From Gymnothorax reevesii (lineage: Eukaryota > Chordata > Actinopteri > Anguilliformes > Muraenidae), in contig CM056583.1 in the NCBI GenBank assembly GCA_029721435.1, positions 74,837,120 to 74,901,119 on the forward strand: a stretch of DNA of 64,000 nucleotides, written 5' to 3'. This document shows positions 23,394 through 34,489 of the stretch, one piece after another. A program made the position numbers and the translations under genes. Each line of letters starts with the position of its first letter. The first letter of the stretch is position 1. The notes beneath the pieces are model-generated. The model did not search any database, was not told the origin of the DNA, and was given only the letters and a program-made list of their open reading frames with translations.

Positions 23394-24890
23394 TTGAATT
23401 TGATGCCCGCAACACGTTCCAAAAAAGCTGTGATGGGGCAACAAAAGACTGGAAAAGTTGAGGAATGCATTAAAAACACCACAGGTGAACAGGTTAATTG
23501 GAAACAGGTGAGTATCATGATAAGGTATAAAAGGAGCATCCCTGAAAGGCTCACTCATTCACAGGGTCGAGGGTCATCGCTTTGTGATCAACTGCATGAG
23601 CAAATAGTTCAACAGTTTAAGAACAATATTTCTCAACATGCAGTTGCGAGGAATTCAGGGATTTCATCATCTACAGTCTATTATATCATCAAAACATTCA
23701 GAGAATCCAGAGAAATCTCTACATGTATGCAGCAAGCCAAAAACCAACGTTGAATGCCTGTCACCGTCGCTCCCTCTGGAGGCACTGCATTAAAAACCGA
23801 CATCATTCTGTAGAGGATATTACCATCTCAGGAACACTTTGGAAAACCACTTTCAGTTAACACAGTTTGTTGCTACATCTACGAGTGCAAGTTAAAAATC
23901 TACCATGCAAAGTGAAAGCCATTTATCATCAACACCCAGAAACGCTGCAGGCTTCTCTGGGCCCGAGCTCATCTGAGATGGACTGACGAAAAGTGTGCTG
24001 CAGTCTGACGAGTCCACATTTCAAATTGTTTTTGGAAATCATGGATGTCGTGTCCACCGCTCCGGGCTAAAGAGGTAAAGGACCATCCAGATTGTTACCG
24101 GCGCAAAGTTCAAAAGCCAGCATCTGTGATGTTATGGGAGTGTGTTAGTTCCCATGGCATGGCTAACCTGCACATCTGTAAAGGCACCAGTAATGCTGAA
24201 AGGTACATACAGGTTTTAGAGCAACATATGCTGCCATCCAAGCAACATTTTTTTTCAGGGACATCCTTGCTTATTTCAGCAAGACAATGCCTAACCACAT
24301 TCTGCACGTGTTACAACAGCATGGCTTCGTCGTTAAAGAGTGTGCATAAAAGACTGGCCAGCCTGCAGTCCAGACCTGTCTCCCATTGAAAATATGTAGC
24401 GCATTTCAGACTAGAAGTCCATACACATAAATGACATAAAAATGTGATTTAAGAAAAATCACAGATACAAATTTGCAGATATAGGTGACATTAAAAAACT
24501 ATCACATATATAGACAAAGAGAACACAAAGGTCTGACATCACAGTTCAGACATACAGAATCCTTTGCCACTGGTGCCACATGCTGGAAAGCAGGGCAACA
24601 CTTTCCATGACACATTTTACCATCTTGTTAGAAATATTGGCAACTCTTGATTTGAAAGCATAGCATGATTAATGCAACAACTTTCCAGAATAATGACATA
24701 ACTGACATTTTTATCAGGTAGTTACGACTAATGTAAAGCGTAAAATACGACAACAAAGACCCTGGACAGTTGAGCAACAGAAGTCATACATCAAGCAAGA
24801 ATGTGAAAGAATACCGCCTACAAAGCTTTTAGAATTAGTGTCCTCAGTTCCCAAATGCTTATTGAGTGTTGTTAAAAAGAAAGGTGGTGT
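23394..24890 (+). pseudogene. Tc1-like transposase pseudogene
   Basis: The N-terminal frame (23394-23753) has the paired-like helix-turn-helix region: LHEQIVQQFKNNISQHAVAR, then SGISSSTVYYIIKTF. Later pieces include RRLLWARAHLRW-like sequence near 23955, KPASVMLWECVSSHGMANLH (24109 onward), YIQVLEQHMLPS, SPIENM near 24385 and SVPKCLLSVV near 24848. Several frameshifts and stops separate these pieces, and the region after SPIENM is interrupted by unrelated sequence. Confidence 0.7.
24405..24730. other. Unrelated insertion within the Tc1 transposase
   Basis: Transposase similarity stops after the SPIENM-like segment and resumes near 24732 with RQQRPWTVEQQKSYIKQE. About 325 bases of AT-rich sequence lie between. 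No clear inverted repeats or target duplication were found, so the inserted sequence is unclassified. Confidence 0.4.
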
Positions 24891-25129
24891 ATCACAGTGG
24901 TAAACATGCCCCTGTCCCAGTTTTTTTGGAACACGTTGCAGGCATCAAAATCAAAATGAGTGAATAATTCCAAAAAAACAATGCAGTTTATCAGTTTAAA
25001 CATTAAATGTCCAGTCTTTGTAATGTACTCAATTGAGTATAGGTCGAAAAGGATTTGCAAATCATTGTATTCTGCTTTTATTCATGTTTTGCACAACGTC
25101 TGAACTTCATTGGAAATGGAGTTTGTAAA

Positions 25130-26270
25130 TAAGTAAAGTCCTTAGCTTTGCACCTTTCTGGGAAAGGAAGTACAGATATTGTCACATCCTTTGGGTTTTT
25201 GTAGTATTTTGACCTCAGTCCTGCACATATAAATCAGTTATCATGCTGTTATACAAGTTGGGAAAAGATCTCATTTTTTATGCTCCATTGCAGTACATTC
25301 ACTCCTTGGCAATTAAAAAAGTAATAAATCCATGTCAAAAGTTACACATAGCGCCATTAATGCTGATAGCTTTTGTTTGATTTAGTGAATTTGAAAGTAC
25401 ATCTGATTATGTTAATTAAGCCTTCGTGCAGCTGACCTCAAGGCTGCAAGAATTTATTTTTGAGTTTTCTTTTTTATTTCAGTGTTATGCGCTGTAATTG
25501 GGTTGTCTGCGTGTGGAAGGCCCTGCTTCAAGGCCATGCTCGGCTCCATTTGCACTTAACAGTTTGTGGCACGGTTTTAGAGCCAGTCAGTGAGTGCACG
25601 TTTTTTAGAGCCGTTTCACAGAGTTGGATGTGTGGCGTTCATAAAACGGTTGAAATATGTGCTCTAGAACACCTGCAAACATCTTAGAAACTTGATACAA
25701 TCACATTCATCTCTCTAAAGATGGGGCATGAAAGGTTCCCAATGCCACTAACAAGGCGCTCAAAAGCCAGTAGACTGATGCTGACGGTGGGAAACCTCAT
25801 TTCAGATGCCCAGCCACATTGCACAGCCAGTATTGATTGACCTTTGAACAGTGTACATTTCTGATCCACCTATTGCTGGATGTGCAAACCCTTCAAATGA
25901 CCACACACGCTAAGTGACGTTTTTTTGCCGTTTGCCCACTGGTATATCAAGCCAGCCTTAAGGTTTTCTCCTAAGTTAACAAGGTTTGAGCTGGTTCCAA
26001 TTCGCTTTGTGCCTAGCAAGGTACCCTGTTTAGAGGCGTTTCGCCAAACGGCAGCAAATGTCTCTTAAACTTGCTAGGTGTAAACAGGGCTTCATGCATG
26101 ATACAGCTGGCTTATATCATTTTGCAAACCCTCGCTGGTGGATTCTGAAAGATGCCCCCTCTTCAGTGCAACTGCAACCATTTTGACTTCAGATCAGCAC
26201 ACTTATTTTTGCGTACATTGTAATAAGCCATCTCCCTTGGTGTCTGTGGGTCGCAGAGTCATAATTATAT
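25130..26270. other. Unannotated, apparently single-copy sequence
   Basis: No repeat ends and no credible ORF. Short frames at 25460-25687 and 25684-25869 have no domain signature. Confidence 0.4.
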
Positions 26271-26277
26271 ATATATA

Positions 26278-27181
26278 ACTACCGCTCAAAAGTTTGGGAT
26301 CACTTGCAAATTTCTTTGTTTTCCAAAGGAAAATACATTTTCATGCATTTCTCAAATATTTATTCCAATTTCACAAACATTTTTATCCATTTCACAAATG
26401 ATTAAAATTAATCAGATCATTTTCAAAGAATGATCTACATTTTTGCATAGAGGCCAGTTATCAGCAACTGTCAGTCCTCTGCATCAATCTCCTGGTACGG
26501 CTGCTAATCCAAGTTAAGCATTTTATGAGGCTAATTGATTATTAGAAAACCCTTCTGCAAATGTGTTGCACAGCTGAAAACTGTTGAACTAATAAGGGAG
26601 CGCAAAAGGGAAAATGACATTCTTGAGGTTGGTTTTTACCTGAAGCGTCAGTAGTTGTTTGTTTATATACAGGCTCAAAATGGCCAGAACGAAAGAACTT
26701 CCTTTAGAGAACCGTCAGTATATTGTTGTGCTTAGAAAACAAGGCTATTCAATGTGAGAAATTGAAAACTTAAAATCTCTTACCATGCTGTCAACTACTC
26801 CCTTCAGAGAGCAGCAGAAACTGGCACTAATAAGGACTGAAAAAAGGAATGGGAGGCCCCGATGCACAACTGTGCAAGAAGACAAATATCTGAGTGTGTA
26901 GTTTAAGACTAAGACGCCTCACAGGTTTTCAACTAGCAGCTGCGCTAAATAGTTCCCGTCAAGCACCAGTTTCAGTATCAACAGTGAAGGTGGTTTTTTT
27001 TTGATGGAGGCAAAATTTGAAGTACATATTCATCATTTTCCAGTAAAATCTTTATTTTTAACTCAGACAATGTCAGCATGTTCTGCTCGTTTGCTATATT
27101 TCCTATTAAGTCTAATTTCATGTGTGTTTCCATGGAAAACAAGAAAATTTCCAAGTGATCCCAAACTTTTGAGCGGTAGTG
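26278..27181 (+). mobile_element. Internally deleted Tc1-like element
   Basis: The ends ACTACCGCTCAAAAGTTTGG (left) and CCAAACTTTTGAGCGGTAGT (right) are a near-perfect inverted pair, flanked by TA on the left and a decayed TA (CA) on the right. At 904 bp it is much shorter than a full element. The remaining coding piece, from an ATG near 26680, covers only the N-terminal DNA-binding part (MARTKELPLENRQYIVVLRK) and is already interrupted by stops. Confidence 0.85.
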
Positions 27182-27544
27182 CATGTGTGTGTATATATAC
27201 ATATATATATATAAATTATTTTCAAATCTTTGCACGCACTTTTTATTTACATTTTACTCACATCAAAAATATTTTAGAATCAGGGATATGAATAGTAATA
27301 GCTACTCTACGTGTGAAAAAGGTAAAAAGAAGAATATTCATTCTGGTTATCTAAATAAATTATTCTCCTTGATTAATAAACTTCATCAAAAGCTTTCTGC
27401 TGCCAATTTTCAAATCATTTTGCACAAGGTGTGATATTTTTATTCTGATTTTTAACTATTTTTCAAAAGTACCAGTGCAACTTCGAGAGTGTGAAAGCAC
27501 AAAACACATTTAAATTGTAATTTTCAATAATGAGAATCCATAGA

Positions 27545-27690
27545 CCTCAAGAATTATTGGCACCTGTTAATAAAATTTACAAAACAAGATCTGAAAAATG
27601 TCCTTATTGTTTATCCTCATCTTTTTCCTCTCAAAATATTCTCAAGCATGTGATCATTAATTGAAGTAAAATAATTTTAAGAAACATTAA
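27545..27690. repeat. Tc1-like terminal repeat fragment
   Basis: The stretch AGAATTATTGGCACCTG and the following T-rich segment (TTTATCCTCATCTTTTTC) resemble the inverted repeat of the Tc1 at 45075-47165, which has AAAATTATTGGCAAT. No partner end is nearby, so this is a fragment. Confidence 0.4.
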
Positions 27691-27736
27691 CCTTTTAAAG
27701 GTTAAAGATTCTGAAAAAGAAAAATCAGGCTTTATT

Positions 27737-28506
27737 ATACCATGGTCTGGGTGAATACTTTTTTCTGATTGGCTGGCAGGAATGCATTAAAACCGTGGAA
27801 CTGCACAGGTAGTTCGGCTACGGTCGTTTCACCATTCGAAATTCATCCACTAGCCAACTTGTAACCCTGGCAACGTTAGACCTGGTATTGGGCTGGGTAC
27901 AACGGAAACCCAGCTGCACATTTATCTCCAGTAAATTTAGCGGCGTCATATATGTTGCGTCCTGCGGGGCGGTTAACTATAGGTACTCAAGCGATAATGA
28001 CCGGAAATATTATAGCAGCGAGGTTATCAGGCTTTATTCATTAAACGATTGTAATTGTGTTCGCATACAAAGAAAGCTAACGTGTCCACTTCATGTGTCA
28101 GCAACTGCTGATAGTTCGCTTCTGCCAGCAAACTGATTTCAGCTCGCTGACTGCGGAAACCGTCCTACATTCATTGTAATTGTGGGTAGCAAGTTAGCTA
28201 CAGTCTGCATAATCGCACATAATGTTGCGTTATGCATAATCTCCATTTCAGCTGGAATCCGTTATCAAATCAGCTGGTAAATGGATGTAAGCGTGTGCAA
28301 AAAATTCTTTCTCCATGAACGTAAGATGAACGAAGATAGCTGGTTCAATTTAACTTGGCCTATAGTAGGCTATTGGGTATGAGAAGGCGCGGCGCCTGTT
28401 TAATGATTACCAGCTCTTTTTTTTTTTTTTTTTTTAGTGCAAAACTTTCACCAAAAATTTCTGAATGCTGCGATTTGATATATCTGGCAAATGACCATGG
28501 TATAAG
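27737..28506. repeat. Possible MITE with TATACCATGGT ends
   Basis: TTATACCATGGTC near 27737 and GACCATGGTATAA near 28494 are inverted copies about 770 bases apart. Because CCATGG is itself palindromic the match could be partly chance. No target duplication is clear. A long T run lies at 28418-28436. Confidence 0.35.
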
Positions 28507-29233
28507 TGGGATAATCAACTCGAAGGTGAGCATTCCACGGTTTTGATGCACTTCGTGTCGTGCATTAAAACCGAGGAATGCACACCTTCTCGTTAATTAT
28601 CCCTTACTTGTGTCATGCTAATAAATGTAAAGCCGAGTTCCTCCTGCGCAAGAAGAACTCAACCCCCAGAAGAACTGAAGAACTGCTGTTTTCAGGCTCT
28701 GACACTGGCTCTTATGGCTCTCATTCTTGCCCTGTAATGGGACAGCCAACCCGATCCTCTGTTATTTCATCCTTCAGGAATGCATAGCAAAGACGCATGA
28801 GCATCACAGTGGAAACTTACAGCCACACCCAGCAAAAGATATACAGACAAAGAATACTGCCAGATGAAAATGATAAAAAGAAAAAGACACCAGTGGATGA
28901 ATTCAATGCATATCAAATTATTACAAATGATTCAATTGAGTATGTTTTCAGTAGCAACTAATGATTTTGCTGAACAAATATTGATCAAAGCTACAGAAGT
29001 CAAATACATCCTCTGATTATGTTTTTTGAATCAACTAAACAGAAGCCTGCTTACTAATCAAAGCTACAGAAGCGTGCTGCTTATGTGTGTGTGAGCTGCT
29101 CATGCATGTGTGAACTGAATTGCTTGTATTTGTGTGTCTATCTGTGTGTTATATGGGTGTGTCTTTCTGCTGCCCACATAATATGGTTATTGATTATGAG
29201 TATGAGCAATGAATGAATAATGATAACAATATA

Positions 29234-30856
29234 CAGGTGCTGGTCAACGAATTAGAATAATTTGAAATAGTGCAATTGTTAAAATTTTTTAAGGAATTTT
29301 TTGTGCAGAAAGCAAATTAGGTGTTTACTGCGCCTGTCCTACTTGTTAGAGTATTCACAGAACTTGCTACCTGTAAAAAATTTGCTCAGCTGAGCTTTCC
29401 GAAAGGCCCATTTAGGCGATTTAACTGTGACACTGTTGTTTCATTGAAATAGAATAATTCATAAGTCATTTCATTGAATTAGAATAAGTGCTCAAATTTT
29501 TGTTTTCAGCGAAGAGTGTTCACTGTGCTGTATAAAGTCAGGGTTGAGTAGAATTTCTAAGTGGTAAAATCAATCATGGGTAAGCAGCGTGACCGATCAA
29601 CCGGAATAGTGGCTCAAATTCAAGCCCTTCGCCAACAAGGTTTGACCCAAACTAAAATTGCTGAGCAGCTCGGCATCAGCCAGTCTTCCGTCTGCAGATC
29701 TCTCAAGAAAGACTGCAGCAAGCGCACCAATTGTTCTGGCGTCCGAAAAACTTCTGCTCGCGTCAACAAACAGCGGAGAAAGATCGCAATCAGCAACTGG
29801 TTCAAGTCCACTTCCGAGCTCAGCGACTTGTTGAACGAGCAGACCGGCGCTAACGTCTCGAGATCAACCACTTACCATCGTCTGCGCGAAATCGGCTTCA
29901 AATCTTGCGTTCCAGCAGTAAAACTGATGCTGAACAAGAAACAAATGGAGAAATGGCTGAAGTGGACCAAAGAATACGGCGAGTGGACTGCTGAAGACTG
30001 GCAGAAAGTGGTCTTCAGTGACGAATCACGCTTTTGCATCTCCTTCGGTGACCAAGGTCCTCGTGTCTGGCGTCGTGGTGGCGAAACCTACAACCACGAG
30101 TGCGTGAAAAGATCCGTCAAGTTTCCCCAGAGCGTTATGGTCTGGGTATGCATGTCCGCTCGGGGTTTAGGGAAACTCTGCTTCCTCAAGAAGACTGTCA
30201 ATGCTGCCGTATACCAAGATGATCTGGAAACGTTCCTGATATCGACTGTTGAGGCAAAGAAGACCTCATATTTCAACAGGATCTTGCACCGGCTCATGTG
30301 GTAAAGTCGACCAAAGATTGGTTCACCAAAAAACAGCTCGAAGTTTTGGCATGACCGGCCAACTCGCCTGACCTCAATGTCATTGAAAACCTTTGGGCCA
30401 TCGTCAAGCGGAAAATTCACGACAGAAAGCCGACTACGCTGGACCAACTGAAGCAGAACATCGCCACTGCCTGGGAAGCTGTGAGTGCGGAAACTTGAGA
30501 CAAGCTGGTCAAATCGATGCCGCGGAGACTTCAGGCAGTCATACAAGCCAAGGAGGCAGCCACAAAATACTGAGAAAGTGATGATTCTAATTATAATAAA
30601 AATTATTCTAATTCAGTGAAACGGTTTCTCCATTATTCTAATTCAATAAAACAACAGAGTCACAGTTAAATGGCCTAAATGGGCCTTTTGGAAAGCTCAG
30701 CTGAGCAAATTTTTCACAGGTAGCGAGTTCTGTGAATATTCTAACAAGTCGGACAGGCGCGGTGAACACCTGATTTGCTTTCTGCACAAAAAATGCATGA
30801 AAAAAATTTTATGATTGCACTATTTCAAATTATTCTAATTCGTTGACCAGCACCTG
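29234..30856 (+). mobile_element. Full-length Tc1-like transposon with long inverted repeats
   Basis: The element starts CAGGTGCTGGTCAACGAATT and ends AATTCGTTGACCAGCACCTG, a perfect inverted pair, flanked by TA at 29232-29233 and 30857-30858. The inverted similarity continues inward for over 200 bases (CAAATTAGGTGTTTACTGCG, GCTCAGCTGAGC, TTTAACTGTGAC blocks). The outer AATTAGAATAA motif recurs inside, as in inverted-repeat/direct-repeat Tc1 elements. Length 1623 bp is normal for the family. This is one of the youngest-looking elements in the window. Confidence 0.93.
29561..30573 (+). pseudogene. Tc1-like transposase, recently inactivated
   Basis: The frame is open from 29561; the likely start is the ATG at 29576, giving MGKQRDRST. 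Helix-turn-helix 1 covers about residues 10-45 (IVAQIQALRQQGLTQTKIAE, QSSVCRSLKK). A second DNA-binding part contains ELSDLLNEQTGANVSRSTTY. The catalytic core begins at VVFSDESRF, with the first Asp, and includes SVMVWVCMSARG. Near 30270 the frame shifts. In the next frame the second Asp motif (QQDLAPAH) and the third acidic motif (PDLNVIENLW) are both present, but stops interrupt at about 30351 and 30496. One frameshift and two nonsense changes are therefore the main lesions, with all three catalytic residues still encoded. Confidence 0.9.
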
Positions 30857-31059
30857 TATATAATCATGAATAATGAATATAATGAATAATGCTGAAATAA
30901 AATCTTCAACAATGCTTGTGTACTCTCCTCTTCAGCTCATCCCACAGATCTTTTAGGGGACTTCGGTTGAAGAACTGTCATGACCATGGTAAAGCTCTTA
31001 TTATGTTGTGGGCAAAACATTTTTGTATAAATTTTGAGGTTTGCTTTGGATCCTGCTGG

Positions 31060-32015
31060 AAGGTCCAACCGCAACCCATTTAAAGATTCCTGGCAGAGGC
31101 TGTTAGGCTTTCATTGTCCCGCCCGCAAACGAAGTGCGGGAGGGGTTATGTGTTTGTCTCCGTTTATTACACGGCCCACAAATGAAGTACAAGAGGGGTT
31201 ATGTGTTTGTCTCCATTTATTTATTTCTTTATTTATTTATGTGTGTTTTCTGTGGACAGCCTACAGGCCACAGTTTTGGGTGGATCATTCTCATATTTCA
31301 CAGAGGGGTTGGTAATGGTCCAATTGAGGAGTCACTAGTTTTTGGTGCAGATCCGGATCAAACTGTGCATTCTGGATCGCTTTGAAAAATTTTGGGTAAC
31401 ACTTTATATTGAGTACACATTATTAAGCATTTGTTAAGCATTAATAAATTTAAAGTTTGAAAATGCGATAATTAAGCATGTTATTGATGAGCTTACTAAT
31501 GAAGAGAAAAATATAACTGATTATAAGCTACTTACCAACGAGTATTCATGTTAAAAACATGATTTATAAATTATGAATTCAGTATTTACCAATCCATAAC
31601 TAACATTCTTATTAATGGTGAGTTGAGTAAGACATTTACAACTTTTTATAAACTACATACTAATGAGAATTAGATGACAACAATGCTTTATACATGATGA
31701 ATTCAGTTTTTATCAATGCTTAACTAACACTTAGTAATGTGTACTCATTATAAAGTGTTACCAAATTTTGTTAACATTGGGAGATAGGGCAAACTTCGAC
31801 ATTTGAAAGTCGGGGGCGCAGGCAGGGTACGTGGCCTCTGGACACACTCTCTAGTTTATTTATTTATCTGTGTGTGTGTGTTTGTCTGTGGACAGCCTAC
31901 AGACCGCAGTTTTGGTTGGATTGTTCTCATATTTCACAGAGGGGTTGGTAATGGTCCATGTGGGAAGTGATTAGTTTTTGGTGCATATCCAGATCAAACT
32001 GTGGATTCTGGATCT
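31060..32015 (+). repeat. Tandem-core, hairpin-associated repeat split by a hAT MITE
   Basis: Two related units (about 31240-31385 and 31880-32010) share GTGGACAGCCTACAG, CATATTTCACAGAGGGG, TTGGTAATGGTCCA and CAGATCAAACTGTG-like blocks. Upstream lies a stem-loop at 31122-31140 (CCCGCA ... TGCGGG), followed by GGGGTTATGTGTTTGTCTCC, which is repeated once. The downstream part of the first unit contains GTGGCCTCTGGACACACTC, a decayed version of a motif also seen inverted at 56631. The MITE at 31395-31762 interrupts the first unit. Confidence 0.55.
31395..31762. mobile_element. hAT-type MITE, 368 bp
   Basis: The ends are GGTAACACTTTATATTGAG and, inverted, GGTAACACTTTATAATGAG, continuing as TACACATTA on both sides. 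It is flanked by identical octamers AAATTTTG at 31387-31394 and 31763-31770, the 8-bp duplication of hAT elements. The interior has no coding capacity. Confidence 0.85.
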
Positions 32016-32021
32016 GTGATG

Positions 32022-32578
32022 GTTCTACCGTGCAGTCCCTCCCCCATCCTGCTGTCTTTGCCTCCACTTCAAAACATGAGGTGTTTTGAGACGCCAAAAA
32101 GCAGCGGCCGATATGAAAGGAATTCCAACAAAATAAGGAGACAAACTGACAAAAAGGGGGAGAGAGAGAGACTCGCACTTCCAACGGACAAAGATCTTAG
32201 TCCGGGTACAAAAGGAAGCAAAGCAAGCAGGACTGAAACAAAATAAAGGGAAAATCTCGGCTACCAAGAGAACAAGATAAGGCACCAGACGGTGCATAGA
32301 AAGAGAGAAATAATGAGAGAAAGATTCCCTTGCTAACTAGCACTTTCCTCTTTGCAACAATTCCTCGCACAATTCTTTAGCTAGCGACCTTACCGGCTAA
32401 AGTGCAAAGTAACACTGACAGTCTAGCAAAGATGGCGAGGTGGAACTTGGGTTTAAATAGAGTCCGGGCGCCGTCCGCAATTAATGCCAGCTGGCCAAAG
32501 AAATCGATTGTGAGTAAACCGATACCGTCCCGGACGAGAGAAAGAGAGAATGCTCGCCAGCCTCCAAAAACCATGACA
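32022..32578 (-). repeat. Solo LTR-like repeat, family 2, copy B
   Basis: On the - strand it begins TGTCATGGTTTTTGGAGG and carries CGTCCGGGACGGTATCGG, GCCAGCTGGCATTAATTG and a TATTTAAACCC promoter-like box. It ends near AACCATCACA at 32022. It aligns with copies A (10600-10959) and C (60725-61167). TG...CA ends and the TATA-like box support an LTR. No flanking duplication is evident. Confidence 0.6.
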
Positions 32579-32639
32579 CACCCAAGACATGGCATTACAG
32601 ACATCTCTGAATGTGTGTCCAAAGTATTCTTTTAAACAT

Positions 32640-32978
32640 TTAAGTCTAAAAGTTGTATTACTGCAACTGGTCAGTTTTTATTGGCTCACCAGCCAATTGG
32701 CCGTGATCTATTGTGATCTCTGCGACGTCCACCATCATAGTCGTGATTGTCATCCATTAGCATAATCTTCTTCCCCAAAACTACTGGCCCTATTTACTTT
32801 ACATTTAGTACGGACCTTCCTTGGGACAATGTCTACCAAGATTTTGCACAGTTTTGAAAATGTTAATCTTTTGATTTTCAACTATTTTTTTTCCTCATTA
32901 CATTTTTCCCATGTAGTCATAGTGGGAAAACCTTTCACTATCATCCCCTATGAAACCGGCAGCCAGATTCACTTCATA
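32640..32978. other. Unannotated sequence
   Basis: Nothing recognised between the LTR-like copy and the next Tc1. Confidence 0.4.
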
Positions 32979-32980
32979 TA

Positions 32981-34484
32981 TACTGAGTACAAATGAAAAC
33001 GCACCACTTGAAAAAAGTCAATATTTAAGTTCAAATGAACTTCAATATAATTTTTATACAACAACAACACTACAGTGACGTCACCCGTCATGCCAGGTGC
33101 AAGAAATGCGAGAATTTCAAGTTAGCTGTAACGCTAGGCAATTTTTTGCAAAAATGCAACATCTTGCACGCACACCACGGGAAAAATGAATTTCACTCTG
33201 AATTTGTGCACACATTGCCTTTAAAAGCATGTGAATCTGAATAAAATTTCACTTCTTCACTAACACTTGTGAAACGTCGACACTATGCCGTGACTTACAG
33301 CCCCTGAACGGGAACGTGCCATAGGCATGCTTCAAATTGGCGCCAGCACCAGGGAAATTGCCAGACGACTGCACTGCGCACACACAACGATCGCAAGACT
33401 CCATCAAAGGTTTCTGCAAACGGGGAGCACTCAGGACCGTCCTCGACCGGGTCAACAACGTGTGACAACAGCAAGTCAGGACCGTCAGATCGGTATCATG
33501 TCCGAGACCGAACACTACCAGTGACAAGAACGGCTGCTCAAATCTAAGGACGTGGATTCATTCACCCCAACACCGTACGGAACCGTCTGCGAGCTGCAGG
33601 CCTGCGTGCACGATGTCCTTATTTCGGCCCCATACTGACGGATCGTCACCGAAACCAGTGTCTACTGTGGGCAAACAGGCACCAGAATTGGCGACTACGG
33701 CAATGGCACGGTGTCATCTTTTCTGACGAGTCACGATTTCACTTAAGGAACACAGATGGCCGTATACGTGTTTGGCGGAGACGTGGTGAACGTTATAACT
33801 CCAATTGTGTCGTTCAAACGGTCCGTTGGGGTGGTGGCAGCGTTATGGTGTGGGGTGGAATAAGCTACCGTCACAGAACCCCTCTCCATATCTGCAGAGG
33901 AAGGGTGAACGGGGTCTACTACCGGGACCAGGTGCTGCAGAACCATGTTGTGCCGTTCTTCAACCAACACCACGAAGTCCACACGTTCCAACAGGACAAC
34001 GCTGGGGCACACACTGCAAGGGTGTCCATGCAGTACCTTGCACAGCAAAACCTCCCCGTGCTTCAGTGGCTAGCTCTGTCACCTGACCTCTCCCCTATCG
34101 AGCACTTATGGGATGAAATTGGACGACGTCTTTCACGTCGACGCCAGAAGGACAACATCCGAGAACTTAAGGTTGCCCTTGTTTAGGAGTGGAATGCTAT
34201 CCCTCAGAACACTATCCAGAGACTGATCAACTCCATGCGACGAAGATGCACCGCATGTATCAATGCAAATGGCCGTCACACCCGTTTTTGACTTTCCTGT
34301 TTGACCCCTACACCAGTTAAACCTCTCTCGCGCATTAACATTATCTTGAATGAAATTGAATGATGTTTACATGTCTTCTTAAATCATTCATTATCTCAAA
34401 TGCATCATACGTATATACTTCACATATCAATCCGTGGAGCTATTCCAGATTTCGTGAGTGGTGCGTTTTCATATGGACTGAGTG
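32981..34484 (+). mobile_element. Tc1-like transposon with short inverted repeats
   Basis: The left end TACTGAGTACAAATGAAAAC continues as GCACCACTT. The right end read inverted is CACTCAGTCCATATGAAAAC then GCACCACTC. The repeats are about 30 bases with few differences. TA flanks at 32979-32980 and 34485-34486. The 1504-bp length suits a Tc1 with one transposase gene. This is a different family from the long-repeat Tc1 elements in the window. Confidence 0.9.
33283..34290 (+). pseudogene. Tc1-like transposase pseudogene, catalytic part nearly intact
   Basis: The N-terminal helix-turn-helix lies in 33285-33524 (IGMLQIGASTREIARRLHCA, TIARLHQRFLQTGSTQ). A frame break follows near 33520-33690. From about 33700 a single frame covers the catalytic part: IFSDESRFHLR with the first Asp, GGGSVMVWGGISYR, HTFQQDNAGAHTAR with the second Asp, and SPDLSPIEHLWDEIG with the Glu. 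A TAG at 34184-34186 ends it early, and homology resumes in frame after it to about 34290. All three catalytic residues survive, but the copy cannot make a full protein. Confidence 0.85.
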
Positions 34485-34489
34485 TATTT

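Larger units (their letters stand above)
23235..25125 (+). mobile_element. Tc1-like element with long inverted repeats and an internal insertion
   Basis: The left end (CCCCAATTCCAATGAAGTTC, about 23237) and right end (GAACTTCATTGGAAATGG, about 25100-25117) are inverted copies. The homology extends about 200 bases inward on each side, including TCAATTGAGTAC and AAATATTCACTCATTTTGA / TCAAAATGAGTGAATAATT. This long-inverted-repeat layout is known for fish Tc1-like elements. The element is about 300 bases longer than the 1.6-kb norm because of an insertion near 24405-24730. A TA follows at 25126-25127. Confidence 0.8.
28609..30912 (+). repeat. LTR-like dispersed repeat, copy 2, split by a Tc1
   Basis: Homologous to 8223-8987 over its length. 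It starts TGTGTCATGCTAATAAATG and ends AAAATCTTCAACA at 30912. The Tc1 at 29234-30856 inserted into it: similarity to copy 1 runs up to about 29231 and resumes after 30858. Removing the Tc1 leaves about 680 bases. Confidence 0.55.

Noticed and set aside
30088..30546. 152-residue - strand ORF
   Set aside because: Shadow of the Tc1 transposase pseudogene.
8223..30912. The two LTR-like copies as the two ends of one retrotransposon
   Set aside because: They are about 20 kb apart with unrelated elements between, no primer site after the first, no polypurine tract before the second and no matching flanking duplication.
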